From: Hydractinia symbiolongicarpus
Lineage: Eukaryota > Cnidaria > Hydrozoa > Anthoathecata > Hydractiniidae
Assembly: GCF_029227915.1 (NCBI RefSeq)
Contig: NC_079875.1
Location: 9,173,001-9,237,000 of the forward strand
Direction: 5' to 3'
Length of the DNA stretch: 64,000 nt
The translations under genes were made by a program, and so were the position numbers. Shown here piece after piece: positions 10,172 through 22,555 of the stretch. The first letter of the stretch is position 1, and each line of letters begins with the position of its first letter. Below the pieces are notes generated by a model that worked only from the letters and a program-made list of their open reading frames with translations, was not told the DNA's origin and made no database searches.

Positions 10172-13100
10172 ATGAAGCTTATTGTTGGGATATATTTGTT
10201 GTTAACATGTGTTGATTCCAGAAAGAGCGACTACAAAAGAATCATATTCAGCGATTTTGTTAGACAAGAATTACAAAACAACTTTGCAAAACAGTATTCT
10301 TTTCTTGCGAGCAATAACGACACATTTGCTGATCATTTCAGAAAGTTATGGCAACAACACAAAGATGCAAAGTTAATACGTTTACAACCAGAACAGGTGA
10401 AATTGTCTGAAGTTAGATTACCCTAAAAGGAATCGAGTGGTTTTTCAAAAGTCTATTCTTTATTAGTGTGTTTTGAAAAAAATGAAGGAAGGGCTTGCTG
10501 TTTTAGCAGCAATTTGTTTGTGTCAAATTTTTCCTAAAATTTGGAATGGTTTTATAATGTATTTTCTGTTTTCTCCTAAATGCTGACTTCAAACTCCTTA
10601 AATACTAAAACGAAAGCCTATTCTTTTAATGCATTTATACCTTGAGGGAATAATTTTCACAAAAATGATTTTTTTTTAAATTTTATGAGGTGTTTGTCAA
10701 TTTTGCAAAAATTAATTTCTGCAAAAGTTTGATTTACACCCTTGTTTTTCTTTTGATTTATTATAACTACATATTATAATTTTAAGGAAATCCCTTAATT
10801 AATAATTGGACAATGTTGTGACATATTGAAAAATACTAAAAAACCAGCAAAGAGAGAAGAAGTAAAATACAAAGTAGACTAACAAATGTAGCATCACAAA
10901 ACGAAAAACACTATCAAAAAATATATTTTGTTAAATTATATTAGGTTAGGCTCACTGTTTATACTGATAGTTTATTAACTTCATTATTTAACTCTCTATG
11001 AATTGTGAATGGTGAACCCTACCCCTAATTAGAACGCTGCATGTATGAAATTCAAATCCCTATTTTGGTTAAGTTGTGAGAATGCTATACTAGTTAATGT
11101 GTGTTGTTTATGAAAGCAACAATCTCCAGCAAGTAAATACAAGACATGGAAGCCGCTTTCAAGTAGACAGTGTACATCATCTTCCATCGCATTATTTCAC
11201 CTATTAAAACTCCTTGAATGTTGGTTTTCTTGATTTCTGTAGCGTTTTAAAGAAGGTCTGTTTACTTTTATTTAGACTGTCTTTGAAAACAGAGCAATTC
11301 CACTGACAAACAACAGAAAAGACTTGGTGACTCTTACAACGATGTCGAAACGACGACCCTTGATCTTTCAAATTGACGATTTTTTATTTGATGATGAGTG
11401 CGAACATATCAAAACTCTAGCTCTAAAACATGGAATGGAAAAAAGTGAAACTGCTGGAGATGGCCTGGAACGGCAAGGTATATCCCCTGGCTTGTATGAT
11501 GATATAGGAGCGATAGAGTTTGAAGACTTTGATCTTGATGAGGATAAAGTAATTAATATAACTGAGGTAATGGTCAACAATTTCAATTTTGTGTGATTCG
11601 CACATTACTGTAATAATTGTATGTATGTTAAGGGAGGACCTGCATTCCTTTTTCTGTATTATTATGAAAGTTGTGCATCAAAACAGGTCATAACGTGCAT
11701 ATGAAACATACCGTAATTTTGGTGGTTATTTTAGTATCATTGCTTACCCTTTGCTGTATCATGTGATCATTGCTGTTTCTTTAAAAAGATGATAATGTTT
11801 ACATAAAGTGATTTTGTGTAGTAAGATGAATTAGGAGGGAGAACTGTACAACAAGATTCATTTAAAAGAGTTAATACCATGTACCATTTTAGCTTCTTCG
11901 AGGTTTTCGCACTATATTTGACAACAGAATGGGATCCATGATAGCTAAAAATATGTAAGTATTTTTTTAATGTTGTATAAATTATACTAATTTTACGGCT
12001 AGTCTTATGTTGTGTTTTAAGGGGTACAAATGTATTAACTATTAGCAACCATCACAGCCCTTCCCTATCCTAACCACCACTACCCTTGGTCTATGATAAA
12101 GGGGAATAGGGAGTATCGCCCTTACCTGGATTTGGTCAAAGGACTTCATTTCCTATGAAAATTCAGATTTTTGTGAAAGTTAGGGGAACTGCCTAAAAAT
12201 AATAAAATTACAATATAAAAATAGTTAATTCTAAATTTTGAATCTACAAAATTGTAATATATTTTAATATGTAATACGTTCGGGGATGTTTATTTTGTGT
12301 TGTACTTCCATTGATTTGTTTCAGAGCAAAAGATACTTACATGGATTTTAATCTTGATGGTGAGTATGACCATTCATGTTTCTTGTGCCTGTCACCTTTT
12401 GAACTTCAGCAACCCTTCTCCACATTTTAATGCTAAATCTTTATCAGTTTATTACTCCTAATTTTTTTTATTTATATTTGATATTTATTTATATTTGATA
12501 TTTTATTCTACTGACTCGAAAGATTCACTCTAAACCATGTAATTACTGCTAGAAACCGCATTCTGTTGACTGGTTAATTACTTGCAGGTATAATTGAGAA
12601 ATGGGAGTGGAATATCAAAAACTTAACATTGTTAGTAAAAATGTTGAATGAGTCACGAGCTTTTAATCCAGCCTCTCAAGCTAGATTCAGTGAACAAGTG
12701 TGGTTATCTCAAACAGACTCAAATGATTCTGTGCTGTTGTCTTTGCAAGATAGGTTAGCTCAAATTTATTTTTTTGTTTTGCTGTTGTTGTTGTTGTTTT
12801 TGTTTTCCATTGTCGCGTGTTGCTCTGGCAGTAAATGCTTTTCTTGTATATTTGCTACAGGCTTCATCAAGTTACTAGGCTACCTCTGGAGATGATAAGA
12901 AACAGTGAACAATTACAGGTGTGTTGTACTGATTGCCTAAATTTTAGGATAAATTTAAGAAACACTGGCATGCTGAGGTAAGCGAATAGTATTTAAAATA
13001 GAATACCATAAAATCCAAAATACGAGCTCAGAGTTTATATCTTAAATATTGTTGACTTATATCTGGGTGGACTGAAAAGTGAAATGGATTTTTTAAAATA

Positions 13101-16100
13101 ATTTTTAGCGTTAAATCATCTTATTTTTAACAAGAGATGCTCCTGACGGAAAATGCAGAGAAATAGGGATGATATAAGGAAAAATGACAAAAAAATGCGT
13201 CTCAATACTTTTGTCTAAGATAGATAACATGTGTGTAGATAACATTTGAGATTAGCTAAGTTGTTATATTTTTATTCGTAGGTGGTCAGATATAAACCAG
13301 GTGGTCATTATGATTGTCACTTGGATAGTGATCCAAGATATTATGAGGACAATTTTCGTCCGTGTTGTCATGTACACAATGCATCAAGTAAAGAGGATCA
13401 GGATTGTTCTTCTTGCAGGTATTTTTTTATATATAGTTGTTTATGTTTTTTGTATTTTTGCATTGCTTGTCATTAACTGTTTTGTCATCTTTTACTTTGT
13501 TACTGCCTTCCTTTGCTCTGACATGGCTTGCTCTGACAGGACTCACTTTGACATGGCTTACCCCGACATAGCTGGCTATGACATGGCTTTCTATGACATA
13601 GCTTTTTATGACATGCCTCTCTTTGACATGGCTTGATATGACATGACTCTCTCTGACATGGCTTGCTTTGACATGACTCGCTCTGGCATGACTTGCTTAA
13701 GCATGGCTCGATATGACATGACTTGCTATGAGATCGCGCGCTAGTCATTGTTTTTTTTCCTCTTGTGTGTTCATTTGCTTTCTATTTTTCTTATACAGCA
13801 GTAACTGCTAAAGATACGAAGGAACATAAGAATGCTTAAAGGGACCCCAAGGTATATAATGATGCTGGACTATTATAGAGCTTATTAACAAGTGTTTTGG
13901 AATACTTTTTTCGTTCTCAAGGTATTTAAATTTAAGGTGGTAGTAACCCTTTTTAACCGTTCAAACAGATGGATTTTTCAGTCGTTGTATTATCAATACG
14001 AATTTCCTTTTTTATTTCCTAAAAATATTGGCCTCCAGGCACATAGATGCAGTTTTGTTTAATTTTATAATTCACTGAGTCAGCAGACATACTCGATTAT
14101 AAAAATGCAATAAGAAGAAAAGAAGAAGCTTTCAGGAGTTCCATAAATTTTTATGTAGTCTTGTATAGGTCCTATAATGTTATGCAGAGCAAAACAACCA
14201 ATCAAACTGCAGTACCGTTATTGTTTCTATTTATCTATTTCAGGGAATTAAGCTGGACGTTACCTATTAAAAATAATCAACCGGGCTAACAGCATCATAT
14301 CTTTTAACTTATCTTTCTGATCATTCCACAGCCCTTATAAAATAAACTCTTTATAGGGACCCAACAAAAAGTTGATAATAAAAATCCAGCAGATTTTGAG
14401 TCAATAGCAATTCTAGTACAGGTTTTTTTGATTATTCGCCGATGTGTCCTGCACAGTCAAATTTTGAGATAATTAAGTTGTTAAGTAATTAAGTTCAACA
14501 TTTCTCAGATGCTTTTACAATTATTCGTAATACAATAGTTTATCTCATTTTAAATTATAATCAGAAATCGGAAGAAATATATCTAAATTTTGTGATATTA
14601 TCTTACCTTTAATATTTTTAAATTTTGAACTTCATCTAAAGAAAAGTTAATGTCGTTAAGAGCAATCCTTAAAATTTTTATCATTGTTAAACGCAGTTCT
14701 AAAAAGTTAAAAAACTATAGCTTTCATAGCTAAGTATTATAAACAAGTTGATGAAGGTAGCACACGCTAGTCTTATTTACTTCATTAATTGTGAAGGTTT
14801 GTACTAGAGACTTTAAAGCACATAGTGTTAGATAAACCTTAATTTCATTATTAAGTATACTTCAAAGCTGAAGAACTTGATTTTCATGGATTGTATAATA
14901 GCGTAGTCCAAAAATATTGTCAAAATTATAGGATTCCATGCTAATTTACATCAACTTTTTTTTGTTTCAAATAACTATTTTTGTTTGCTACTATATACGT
15001 ATTAATGATAGCAGATACCCGATAAAATTTGTATGCACATCCGTTACCGGGCCTATATTTATGATGACAAAAAATTTCAAAATTTGCTATTGCTTAAAAA
15101 TGACATCATAATTATGCAGCATATTTAAATCTGAAGTTTTTTAAACAATTTTTAAAATCTGAATGTTGTTAACCAACTTTTTAAGCTCTATATATTAGAC
15201 CAACATCATTTTATACCTCGGATTCCCTTTAAGTTATTTGATTATTTGAAAATTAGTTGTAGGCAAACAAGCAGAAACCTTAGTTAGCTTATGCGTCATT
15301 AATTAAGAATTAGAGAAAGTGAATAAGTGACAAGGTAGTATAGCACAATAAAACTGTGTTTTGTGAATTATAGAAGTTATTGTAAATGAAAAGCCAGACA
15401 GAAACACAAAGTTAAGTAATATCTTGCTATTTTGTAAAATCACCTTTGCCATTGGGTCAATTTGGTCAAAAATATGTTTTTTTCCTTGGGTCAAAACCAG
15501 AAAAATATAAAGTGTCCTCTAAAATTAGTATTGTGCTATATTGCCTTTTTACAAGCCTGAAATGGCCTGAGCACTTTTTGTTTAGATACATGACTGTTTT
15601 GTTTTACTTGGACGATACAGAGCATGGTGGAGAAACTGCGTTTCCTGTTGCTGGAGTTGATCCATATAAAAACAATTTAGCCAACGAAAACGGGGTAGGA
15701 TGGTTCGAATGCTAAATGAAATAATAATTCTTTTTTGATATGCCTCCTTGTGAGTGAGGATTGCAAAAGTATGCTAAAATACCATATGCATTTAGGGAAT
15801 TAATTGTGGCGATTTTCGCGAAGTTAGTTAACCTGGATATTATTGGAAAGCTTGCTATTAACGAAAGCTGCGTCCCTCTAAATTTAAAATGTTGAAAAAA
15901 AGTCGTTGAAAAATGGCATAAAAAGAGAAAAATATATGTCATTGAAATGGTTTTTTCGCAAAGTATTACAGTTGCTAAAATGCGAAAATAAATCGAACAA
16001 TTGTCGCGAATATTAGTTCTCGAGTAGTACCTTTTAGTTACCTCACCTTGTGTACTTTCAAATTTAGTTGTTAATCTTTAATATTTCGCTAATTTATTTA

Positions 16101-17659
16101 TAGGGATCTGAGGAAGAGTGGTGTGATTTAACGATGCATTGCTCGCAGGCGAGTATTCGAGTAAAACCGAAGAAAGGTCGAGCAGTGTTGTGGTACAATC
16201 ATTTTATCGATCCTGATACCGAATGGATGGGCGCAGTTGATAGGAATAGTTTACATGGCGGTTGTGCTGTACACAGTGGGTCCAAGTGGATTGCAAATAA
16301 TTGGATCAATGCAGGTACGCAGTCATAAAAAATGTTGAACAGCCGTACGACAGTTATATAACAGCCGTACGAAAGTGATATAACAGCCGTACGAAGTGAT
16401 ATAACAGCCGTACGACAGTTGTAAAACAGCTGTACGGCAGTTATACAATTATAGTAAAAATGTATTGGAAAAACGTGTTGCGCAAGCTTTGAGACTTTGG
16501 TGCAGCAGCGAAACTTTCGCGCAGTGCAAATTACAATTAGCGTTAGGATAATATTCGCTAAATTATAAAGCTTAAAGAGTTGTTTTGAAATTTGAATTAA
16601 ACTGTTAAAAGAACGAAGATGGCAAACTTTTCTCTAGAGTAAAGAAGTTAGATTATGTTTACAAAAGTTGCTATTTTGTTGTTTCCCCACCTATTTTGGG
16701 GTTTAACTTTTTATATTAGAAAAGACTGGGATTTACTTAGAAATTAAGAATAACTTAATCATATTCATGCCCGCGTCGCAAAAAACTTAAAAATAGTATA
16801 AACAGAAGAAATGTCTTCGCAAAATACCACAAAAAGCCTTATTCGCAAAAATTAGTCTGCTCAAAAAAAAGGCTTCGCGAAAATTAAGCTCGCATATTAG
16901 TGGCGCGTGGCCTTGTGGTTATGGAGTTAGTTTTGTAATCCCAAGGTCCGTGTTTCGGTCCACAGCTTGGGCATGTTTAGCAAGTGCCTTTACCGCAGCC
17001 CATGCCATGTGAGGGAAATTGGGTAGGTATTGCCGGTGTATACTAAATGTATACATTCCGAACACAGGACCCACATTGATAACAGTGTTTCCAACACTGA
17101 AGTGACTATATCCTGTATAAATATTCGGAATAATAATAATAATAATTTTGCTTATATACAGGTTATCATAGAGAGCATGACTTTCTGAGCTGGATAATAA
17201 ATGAATGGCGGACAGAAAAAGAAGATGAAGAAGGAGGTAGACATGTTTGCTTGTTTTGTAGAAATGATAAACATTCGTCTTTTATTTCTTTAACATACCC
17301 TGATGTATAGTAGATTTCGTGCACATTTTACATAAATGATAAACATCTTTGTCTTTTATTTTTGTAACATACCCTTAGGTATGGTGGATTTCGTGCACAT
17401 TTTACATAAAGGATAAACAACTTTGTCTTTTATTTTTGTAACATACTCTTATGTATAGTAGATTTCGTGCACATTTTACATAAATGATAAACATCTTTGT
17501 CTTTTATTTTTGTAACATACCCTTATGTATAGTAGATTTCGTGCAAGCTTTACATGAGAAATATTTTTTTTTGCGTCTAGCAACATTTTAAACAATGAAT
17601 GCTAATGCTTTATATTTTTAGAATTAGAAGAGGACGTTGACGAAAGCATAGTGTCATGA
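10172..17659 (+). CDS. P4HTM: P4HTM-like transmembrane-type prolyl 4-hydroxylase (11 exons, complete)
   Basis: Fe(II)/2-oxoglutarate-dependent prolyl 4-hydroxylase of the ER-resident P4HTM type. Exons: 10172-10396, 11276-11566, 11893-11954, 12325-12359, 12588-12753, 12861-12918, 13282-13418, 15586-15694, 16104-16314, 17162-17236, 17622-17659. All are GT-AG and join in phase to 468 residues. Residues 1-16 are a hydrophobic N-terminus. Two EF-hand loops lie at 161-172 (DLDEDKVINITE) and 200-211 (DFNLDGIIEKWE), as in P4HTM but not collagen P4Hs. The catalytic double-stranded beta-helix follows: H292-x-D294 in GGHYDCHLDSD, distal H412 in SLHGGC, and 2-oxoglutarate-binding K422 in SKWIANNW. YMTVLFYLDD and GGETAFPVA match the family core. 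The human protein is about 500 residues with an N-terminal anchor; here the N-terminus could be a cleaved signal or a short anchor. There is no KDEL-type tail. AATAAA is at 17848. Confidence 0.95.
13519..13743. repeat. 15-bp minisatellite in P4HTM intron 7
   Basis: About 15 copies of tgacatggcttgctc-like units with point variation and constant 15-bp spacing. It lies inside the 2.2-kb intron between the HxD exon and the next catalytic exon. Apparent open frames on both strands follow from the multiple-of-three period. Confidence 0.9.
16338..16446. repeat. Tandem repeat, about 21-22 bp, five copies
   Basis: Units of the form aacagccgtacgacagttata, one a base shorter, start 24 bases into P4HTM intron 9. 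Confidence 0.9.
16893..17147 (+). mobile_element. tRNA-derived SINE with ATA/AAT tail in P4HTM intron 9
   Basis: The head (ggcgcgtggccttgtggtta ... gtgtttcggtcca) has spaced A-box-like and B-box-like blocks. The middle (ccatgtgagggaaattgggt) matches the SINE family seen at 6585, 24535, 58500 and 61495. It ends in (aat)n at 17129-17147, directly before the acceptor of exon 10. Confidence 0.6.
17265..17560. repeat. 74-bp tandem repeat, four copies, in P4HTM intron 10
   Basis: gataaacatctttgtctttt recurs at 17265, 17338, 17412 and 17486, with a shared tail gtagatttcgtgcacatttt. Copies differ by a few bases. Confidence 0.9.
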
Positions 17660-18701
17660 ATACGTTTTTAGTTCAATTTGAGAAAGTGCTATAACCTGAG
17701 TATATGACTAACTACTAGCGTCCAATGTCTTATTTTATGTTATTTTTTCGTTCGGAATAGATAAAAGATTTCGATTAACTCTATTTCACGCCGTGAAAAG
17801 GCCCATTTTTTTATTTTTTGATATTTTTATTATTTTTTTTTTTAAATAATAAATATTAACATATATTTTTGGAGCTTTTTTATTTGCTTTACCTCGGAAC
17901 AGTTTTCATCATACGAAAAATTTTGTTAGTTAATATTCATAGTTATTTATTTAGAGACAATAACGACTTAGTTTTTTAATGTCGCAAGATCATCAATCAA
18001 TTCGCGAAAATTAATCCGAGCGATTTTTTTTAAATGATAAATGATGAAATTCAATTTTTTGTCCAGCAAGTCTTGTATTGGTTTCTGTTTTCTTTGTGTG
18101 CAATAAGTTCAAGGAAAATCGCAATATCGGCTTATCTCGAATACCTTTCGTTTTTTCAACCAAGCCCGTAATGTGTTGCTAAATATTTTTCTGTATTAGT
18201 TAAAATTATTATTTATATAATTAGATGTATACATATTTTTATATTTTTTTAAATGTCGCCCGGTAAAACACAGCCATGTAATAAAAACACTGAATTTGGA
18301 GAAACTGATCACGCGCAGTGAGCGTTTCTTTGCATCGCGTATGATTTAATCGAAAAAAATAGCGTAGCCCTTAGTCCTAAACAGGAAATTAATATGGATA
18401 TACAATGTAGATATAACCTAGAATTTTTTTGTATTTTGTATTTTACAAGAAAATGTTCTTGACTGTAGTATTGCAATGTTGTTATCACCCCCTAATCTGA
18501 AAAAAATGATTACCGGTACAAGACTATGTATGAAGATAAGAAGGATTTCAACTTATTGGAAATTTTGGCCTGTCTAATATTCTTGTATATGTTTTCAAGT
18601 TGTTGCACATTTTGTCCGATATTCTTATAAATGTTCTCAAGCGGTTGCAAATTTTCACTTGTTCACTATGATCTTATCCGTGTTCCTATATGTTTTAGTT
18701 A
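17660..18701. other. 3' flank of P4HTM and intergenic DNA
   Basis: Probable 3' UTR up to an AATAAA at 17848-17853, then AT-rich sequence in which I see no gene. Confidence 0.4.
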
Positions 18702-18703
18702 TA

Positions 18704-19376
18704 CCTTAACGAGATAAATTTTTGCGTGGACATATTATCGCGGATCACTCAAATTCAAAAATTCGCGTAGACAAATTTTCGCGGATGTTCATATTAGGAA
18801 GAAAAAAAAATCAGGTTTTTGAAAATACCAGTCTTTCATAATAATCGTCACGATTGCAGCAAATTTCAAATAACAAAAAACTTTTCACTCTTCTTAAAAA
18901 TACAGGACAAATAAAAACGGCTGCTAAAAAACAGTAACAAACTGCTGGTGGAAAGCAGTAACAGTTTCGTTATACTGTATACTGAGCCAAAAGACGAGAT
19001 TATTGTCGGTTGTTATCATTCGAACACAAATCATGCAGTCATCATAGGGATGATCCGGTTCTCCCAAGAAAAGAAGAAAGGAACACAAAAGACGAGGTCA
19101 AAAGCAGAGACATCCGTGATGTTAATTAATTTTGTATGTATTTGGATACTTTTTTAGTTAAGAAGAATAGATGGAAAAACGGATTTTTTACTTGTTTATA
19201 CTTCGTACCCAATTCTTAACCCCTAAAACATTTGAATTTTACAGAAAAAAAATAAACATTTCGCGGAGACATATTTTCATGGTTTGACGAATTGCAAACA
19301 TTTCGCGGAGACATATTTTTGCGAAAATGGCCAAAATCCGCGAAAATTTAATTCCGTGAAAGTTTATCTTGTAAGG
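18704..19376. mobile_element. MITE-like element with imperfect TIRs and TA target duplication
   Basis: The left end ccttaacgagataaattttt and the inverted right end ccttacaagataaactttca form imperfect terminal inverted repeats of about 40 bp. TA dinucleotides at 18702-18703 and 19377-19378 flank them, as for Tc1/mariner-type insertions. Subterminal 'cgcggagacatatttt' blocks repeat inside. The core holds a 69-codon open frame (18948-19157) of unknown origin and no transposase, so it is non-autonomous. Confidence 0.65.
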
Positions 19377-19699
19377 TAAGTGTTAAAAATATGTAGATAG
19401 AAGATGTCAACGAAAGAAGATTGCAGATGAAATAGAGAAGGCAGAAGAAGATTATAATGCAATACAAAAGAGTGCTCAAAACTATCTGGACAACCAAAAA
19501 ATGAATTATCAACTGTGGAATTGTAATCACATTTATAAACGAAGATAAAATCTCTGTATGCAAAATAAAAAAAAAGGCTCGTGAAAAAGCTAGAAGAATG
19601 AAGAGGAAGCAAAGAGTGCAATCACAATTAGAGCAGAAAACAGATACAAGTATTTGAACAAAAAAAAGGGGAAAAAAAGAAAGCCTTTAAAATGCAAAG

Positions 19700-21080
19700 C
19701 ATGCTCAAAAAGAAGTAAATGACGTATATTGATATTGAGTTGGGTATCATTGATCTTTTAATAGAGATCTTGACGACGTCGCTGAAAAAGAAGAACAACA
19801 TAAGATCAGCGGGCAGAGAAGACTCTTATAGAAAATACTGTCAAAAAAGACATTAAAAATGCTAACTGGAAACAAATGAAACGACTATCTATTTTAGTTT
19901 GCACAGGAAAAAAAATAATTATGAGAATTGAAATTTTATGGCAACACCATAATATTCTGCAACTAAAACAATGCTGAGAGTTACGACACTCAGCATGAAA
20001 CTGCAAAAGAAAGACATGACAACAGTATAGATATAGCTGTACAAAATTGTGCTTGAAAATATTGGGCAGTTTTAGACTAATTGAATTTTAGACTAATTCA
20101 AAGGACGAATTGCTGATTTCTTGGACGTTGTTGTTATCACTTTAAAAGAAGCTAAGACCACTGCAGGGCTGGGTAATAAAACGTACTTGAAACTGCAGAA
20201 GAAAATCAGGAAATCAGTGTTAAGGTATATCGATATTTGAAAATGGAGAAACAGATAGTGTAGAATCTGTACGAAGTTGGGTTACGGATATGTTTTATGG
20301 CATCGACTACTAAACACACAAAAAAAAAGATTTCTAAAGGACGTGAGTTTTGGAAGGAGTTACGGTGATATCATCGATCAATATATCCAAAAAGAGCTCT
20401 TAACGAAGACTTCTCCACCTAATAAATTAAGAAGTAATTGTTGGTTGTTCCCTATGTTGCAAAGTTAACACAAGCTAGAATGAAGACAAGAATTGTTGTT
20501 GATGCTTAAGCAAAGTTTAAAGGTCTGTCGCTTACTGACAACGCCTATCAAGGTCCAAAGTTGCAACGTGACTTGTTCAACTTCTTGATGAGATTTCGCA
20601 GGTATCCAGTTGCATTGATCTGCTTCATTGCTGTGGTTATCGTATTGGTGTTCAACCTGCAGGCAGACCATACTTTTGCATTTTGTGACGTGGATTAGTT
20701 CAGACAAAAAGGCCGGGAATCTTTGAATTCAAGCGACTGGTCTTTGGGGTGAAAGCTTCACCTTTTCAATCTCAATATGTATGTCATGCGCATGCAGAGT
20801 ACCAGAAAGTATAATTTCCGATGGTTGCAGATACTACCCATATGAAATCTGTTTTCAACGATGATATGGCCTGTAATCTTTACCTGCAGTTATCAAAACT
20901 ATGGGAAATGGCCGCGAAGTATGCAAGGAAATGGCTATCGAACAAGATTCCTCAGAACGATAGAGCATCAGAAATTAAATTAGATAACGGAGTAATGTCA
21001 ACAGTCAAAACATTTGGTAAACTTTGAAAATCTAAGGAATATACTTTCTCATACAATGTTTTTTTACCAGAAACTGTACA
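19700..21080 (+). pseudogene. BEL/Pao-type LTR retrotransposon pol relic
   Basis: Around 20480-20800, read across several frames, are remnants in BEL/Pao reverse transcriptase order: an F-K-G-L-S-L motif, G-P-K-L-Q-R-D-L, a F-R-R-Y-P-V-A-L-I-C motif, a G-V-Q-P-A-D-R-P-Y motif and F-G-V-K-A-S-P-F-Q. From 20821 to 21027 a frame with LYLQLSKLWEMAAKYARKWL continues the typical downstream region. Stops and frameshifts interrupt every part. The A-rich, charged stretch at 19380-19700 may be decayed gag, but I cannot show it. I found no LTRs. Confidence 0.6.
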
Positions 21081-22552
21081 ATAAAGACTAATTTTGCTGT
21101 TTGTTCTGTATAATTATTTTGTAACTAATCTGTACAGACTAATAATCAGGCCTCCCTGACTGGTTAAGTGATGGTTAATAAGTCTGCTAGGCTAGTATCA
21201 TCTTTTTACTGATGTATAAATCAAATTACATGCAAAAAACTAGAATTTAATTTCAAGATAAAAAGATGTCACCACATCAAATGAAACTACTTTAAAACTA
21301 CCAATTATTTACATCATGTATAATATATAATTTTCCACGTCAGAGAGCAGCACAGGTATGGAATCACTTTTCAGTATCCTTAATAAATGCGTCCTCTTTA
21401 AATGAGTTTGAAGCATTTTTAGGTAACAGGAGGATATATTGTGGTCTATATATCGTGTTCTCCTCGCAAAAATCCTATCAAACGCAATGATTAAAATAAT
21501 GTAGAAGAAGACAAAATTTTTTTCAACGAATAGGATCCAAAAATGCAAGGAGGGTGGACGAAGAATTTGCAAAATAAAATGCTCCTCATGAGAATCATCA
21601 TCAGCCCATTTGGTGCCGGTCTACTGACCGCTAACCGGTTTTTGTGGCAGGCAAGTAAGTTAGAGCAATGCTATTCGTATTCCTGGCGGTAATGTAACAT
21701 AGTTACAGTCGGAGGGGATGAAGAACCAACCGTTAGGATGGAATCCCCAAGAACGTTATAATTTTCCGTTACTTACTTACTTATTTACTAAAGACAAAAA
21801 CACCCAATCCTTGACTCTTTTAATGCCTAAGATGTGCTGTATATTAGCGACGTGCGTATCTTGCATTTCGTTCTATAAATTAAGCAAAAACTGCTTATTT
21901 ATAGGTTTTGTTGCGTTGTTGCTGCTGAGGAAGAAATGGGGCTGTTTATTTTGCAACTCACATCTTTTTGTCGTGTGAAACTGGATGGAATTTTCTTCTG
22001 AGGCTTTTGTGAGGTATCCCTGGCTTAGTTTGGTTGCACTTGTTCTAGGTGTTTTGAGTTTGAGAAGGGGATGAGAAGCATATGCGTGACCTTCCTGAAT
22101 TTCATGTTCTTTAAAACTTTTAAGTAACAGTTAAACCTCCCAATCCTATTTGAATTTCACGACAGAACCCTCTTCCACCCTGAGTAAAAGGCCCTGATAA
22201 ATAGGTTAACTGCATAGGATAAGGCTATGTCAGGATTTTTGTTATTAAAATTAGCCCCCCTCGCCCAAGCTTTCTAGCACAACAAAGAAGTTTTTTTGAA
22301 TGTACCGTGCACTGTAGTTCAGTTAAAAAATATGAAATGTTAAAAGTTTAAATCTTTAGCTAAGGCAACCCAAGGAGGACTTTCGTTCAGCTCATGTAAA
22401 TGTCCTGTGAGGCCCCCGTAAACACGGGGACAAAATAGATTCATTCTATATTATTGTAGTGACGATTGTTGTTGCAGGGATAATTTTAAGCTGGCAGCAA
22501 CTTTTTTAAATATCGTGTCGTCATTCTCTTAATGTTGTAATGTTCACCCATA
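21081..22552. other. Intergenic, no gene seen
   Basis: AT-rich. The segment about 21600-21720 (tttggtgccggtctactgac ...) has a more balanced composition and may be another repeat. Nothing here supports a gene. Confidence 0.3.
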
Positions 22553-22555
22553 TAA

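Noticed and set aside
13500-13748. Minus-strand Cys-rich frame with a 5-residue repeat
   Set aside because: Translation of the 15-bp intronic minisatellite; it lies inside a well-supported P4HTM intron.
18948-19157. 69-codon frame as an independent gene
   Set aside because: It lies wholly inside a TIR-bounded element and has no recognised domain.
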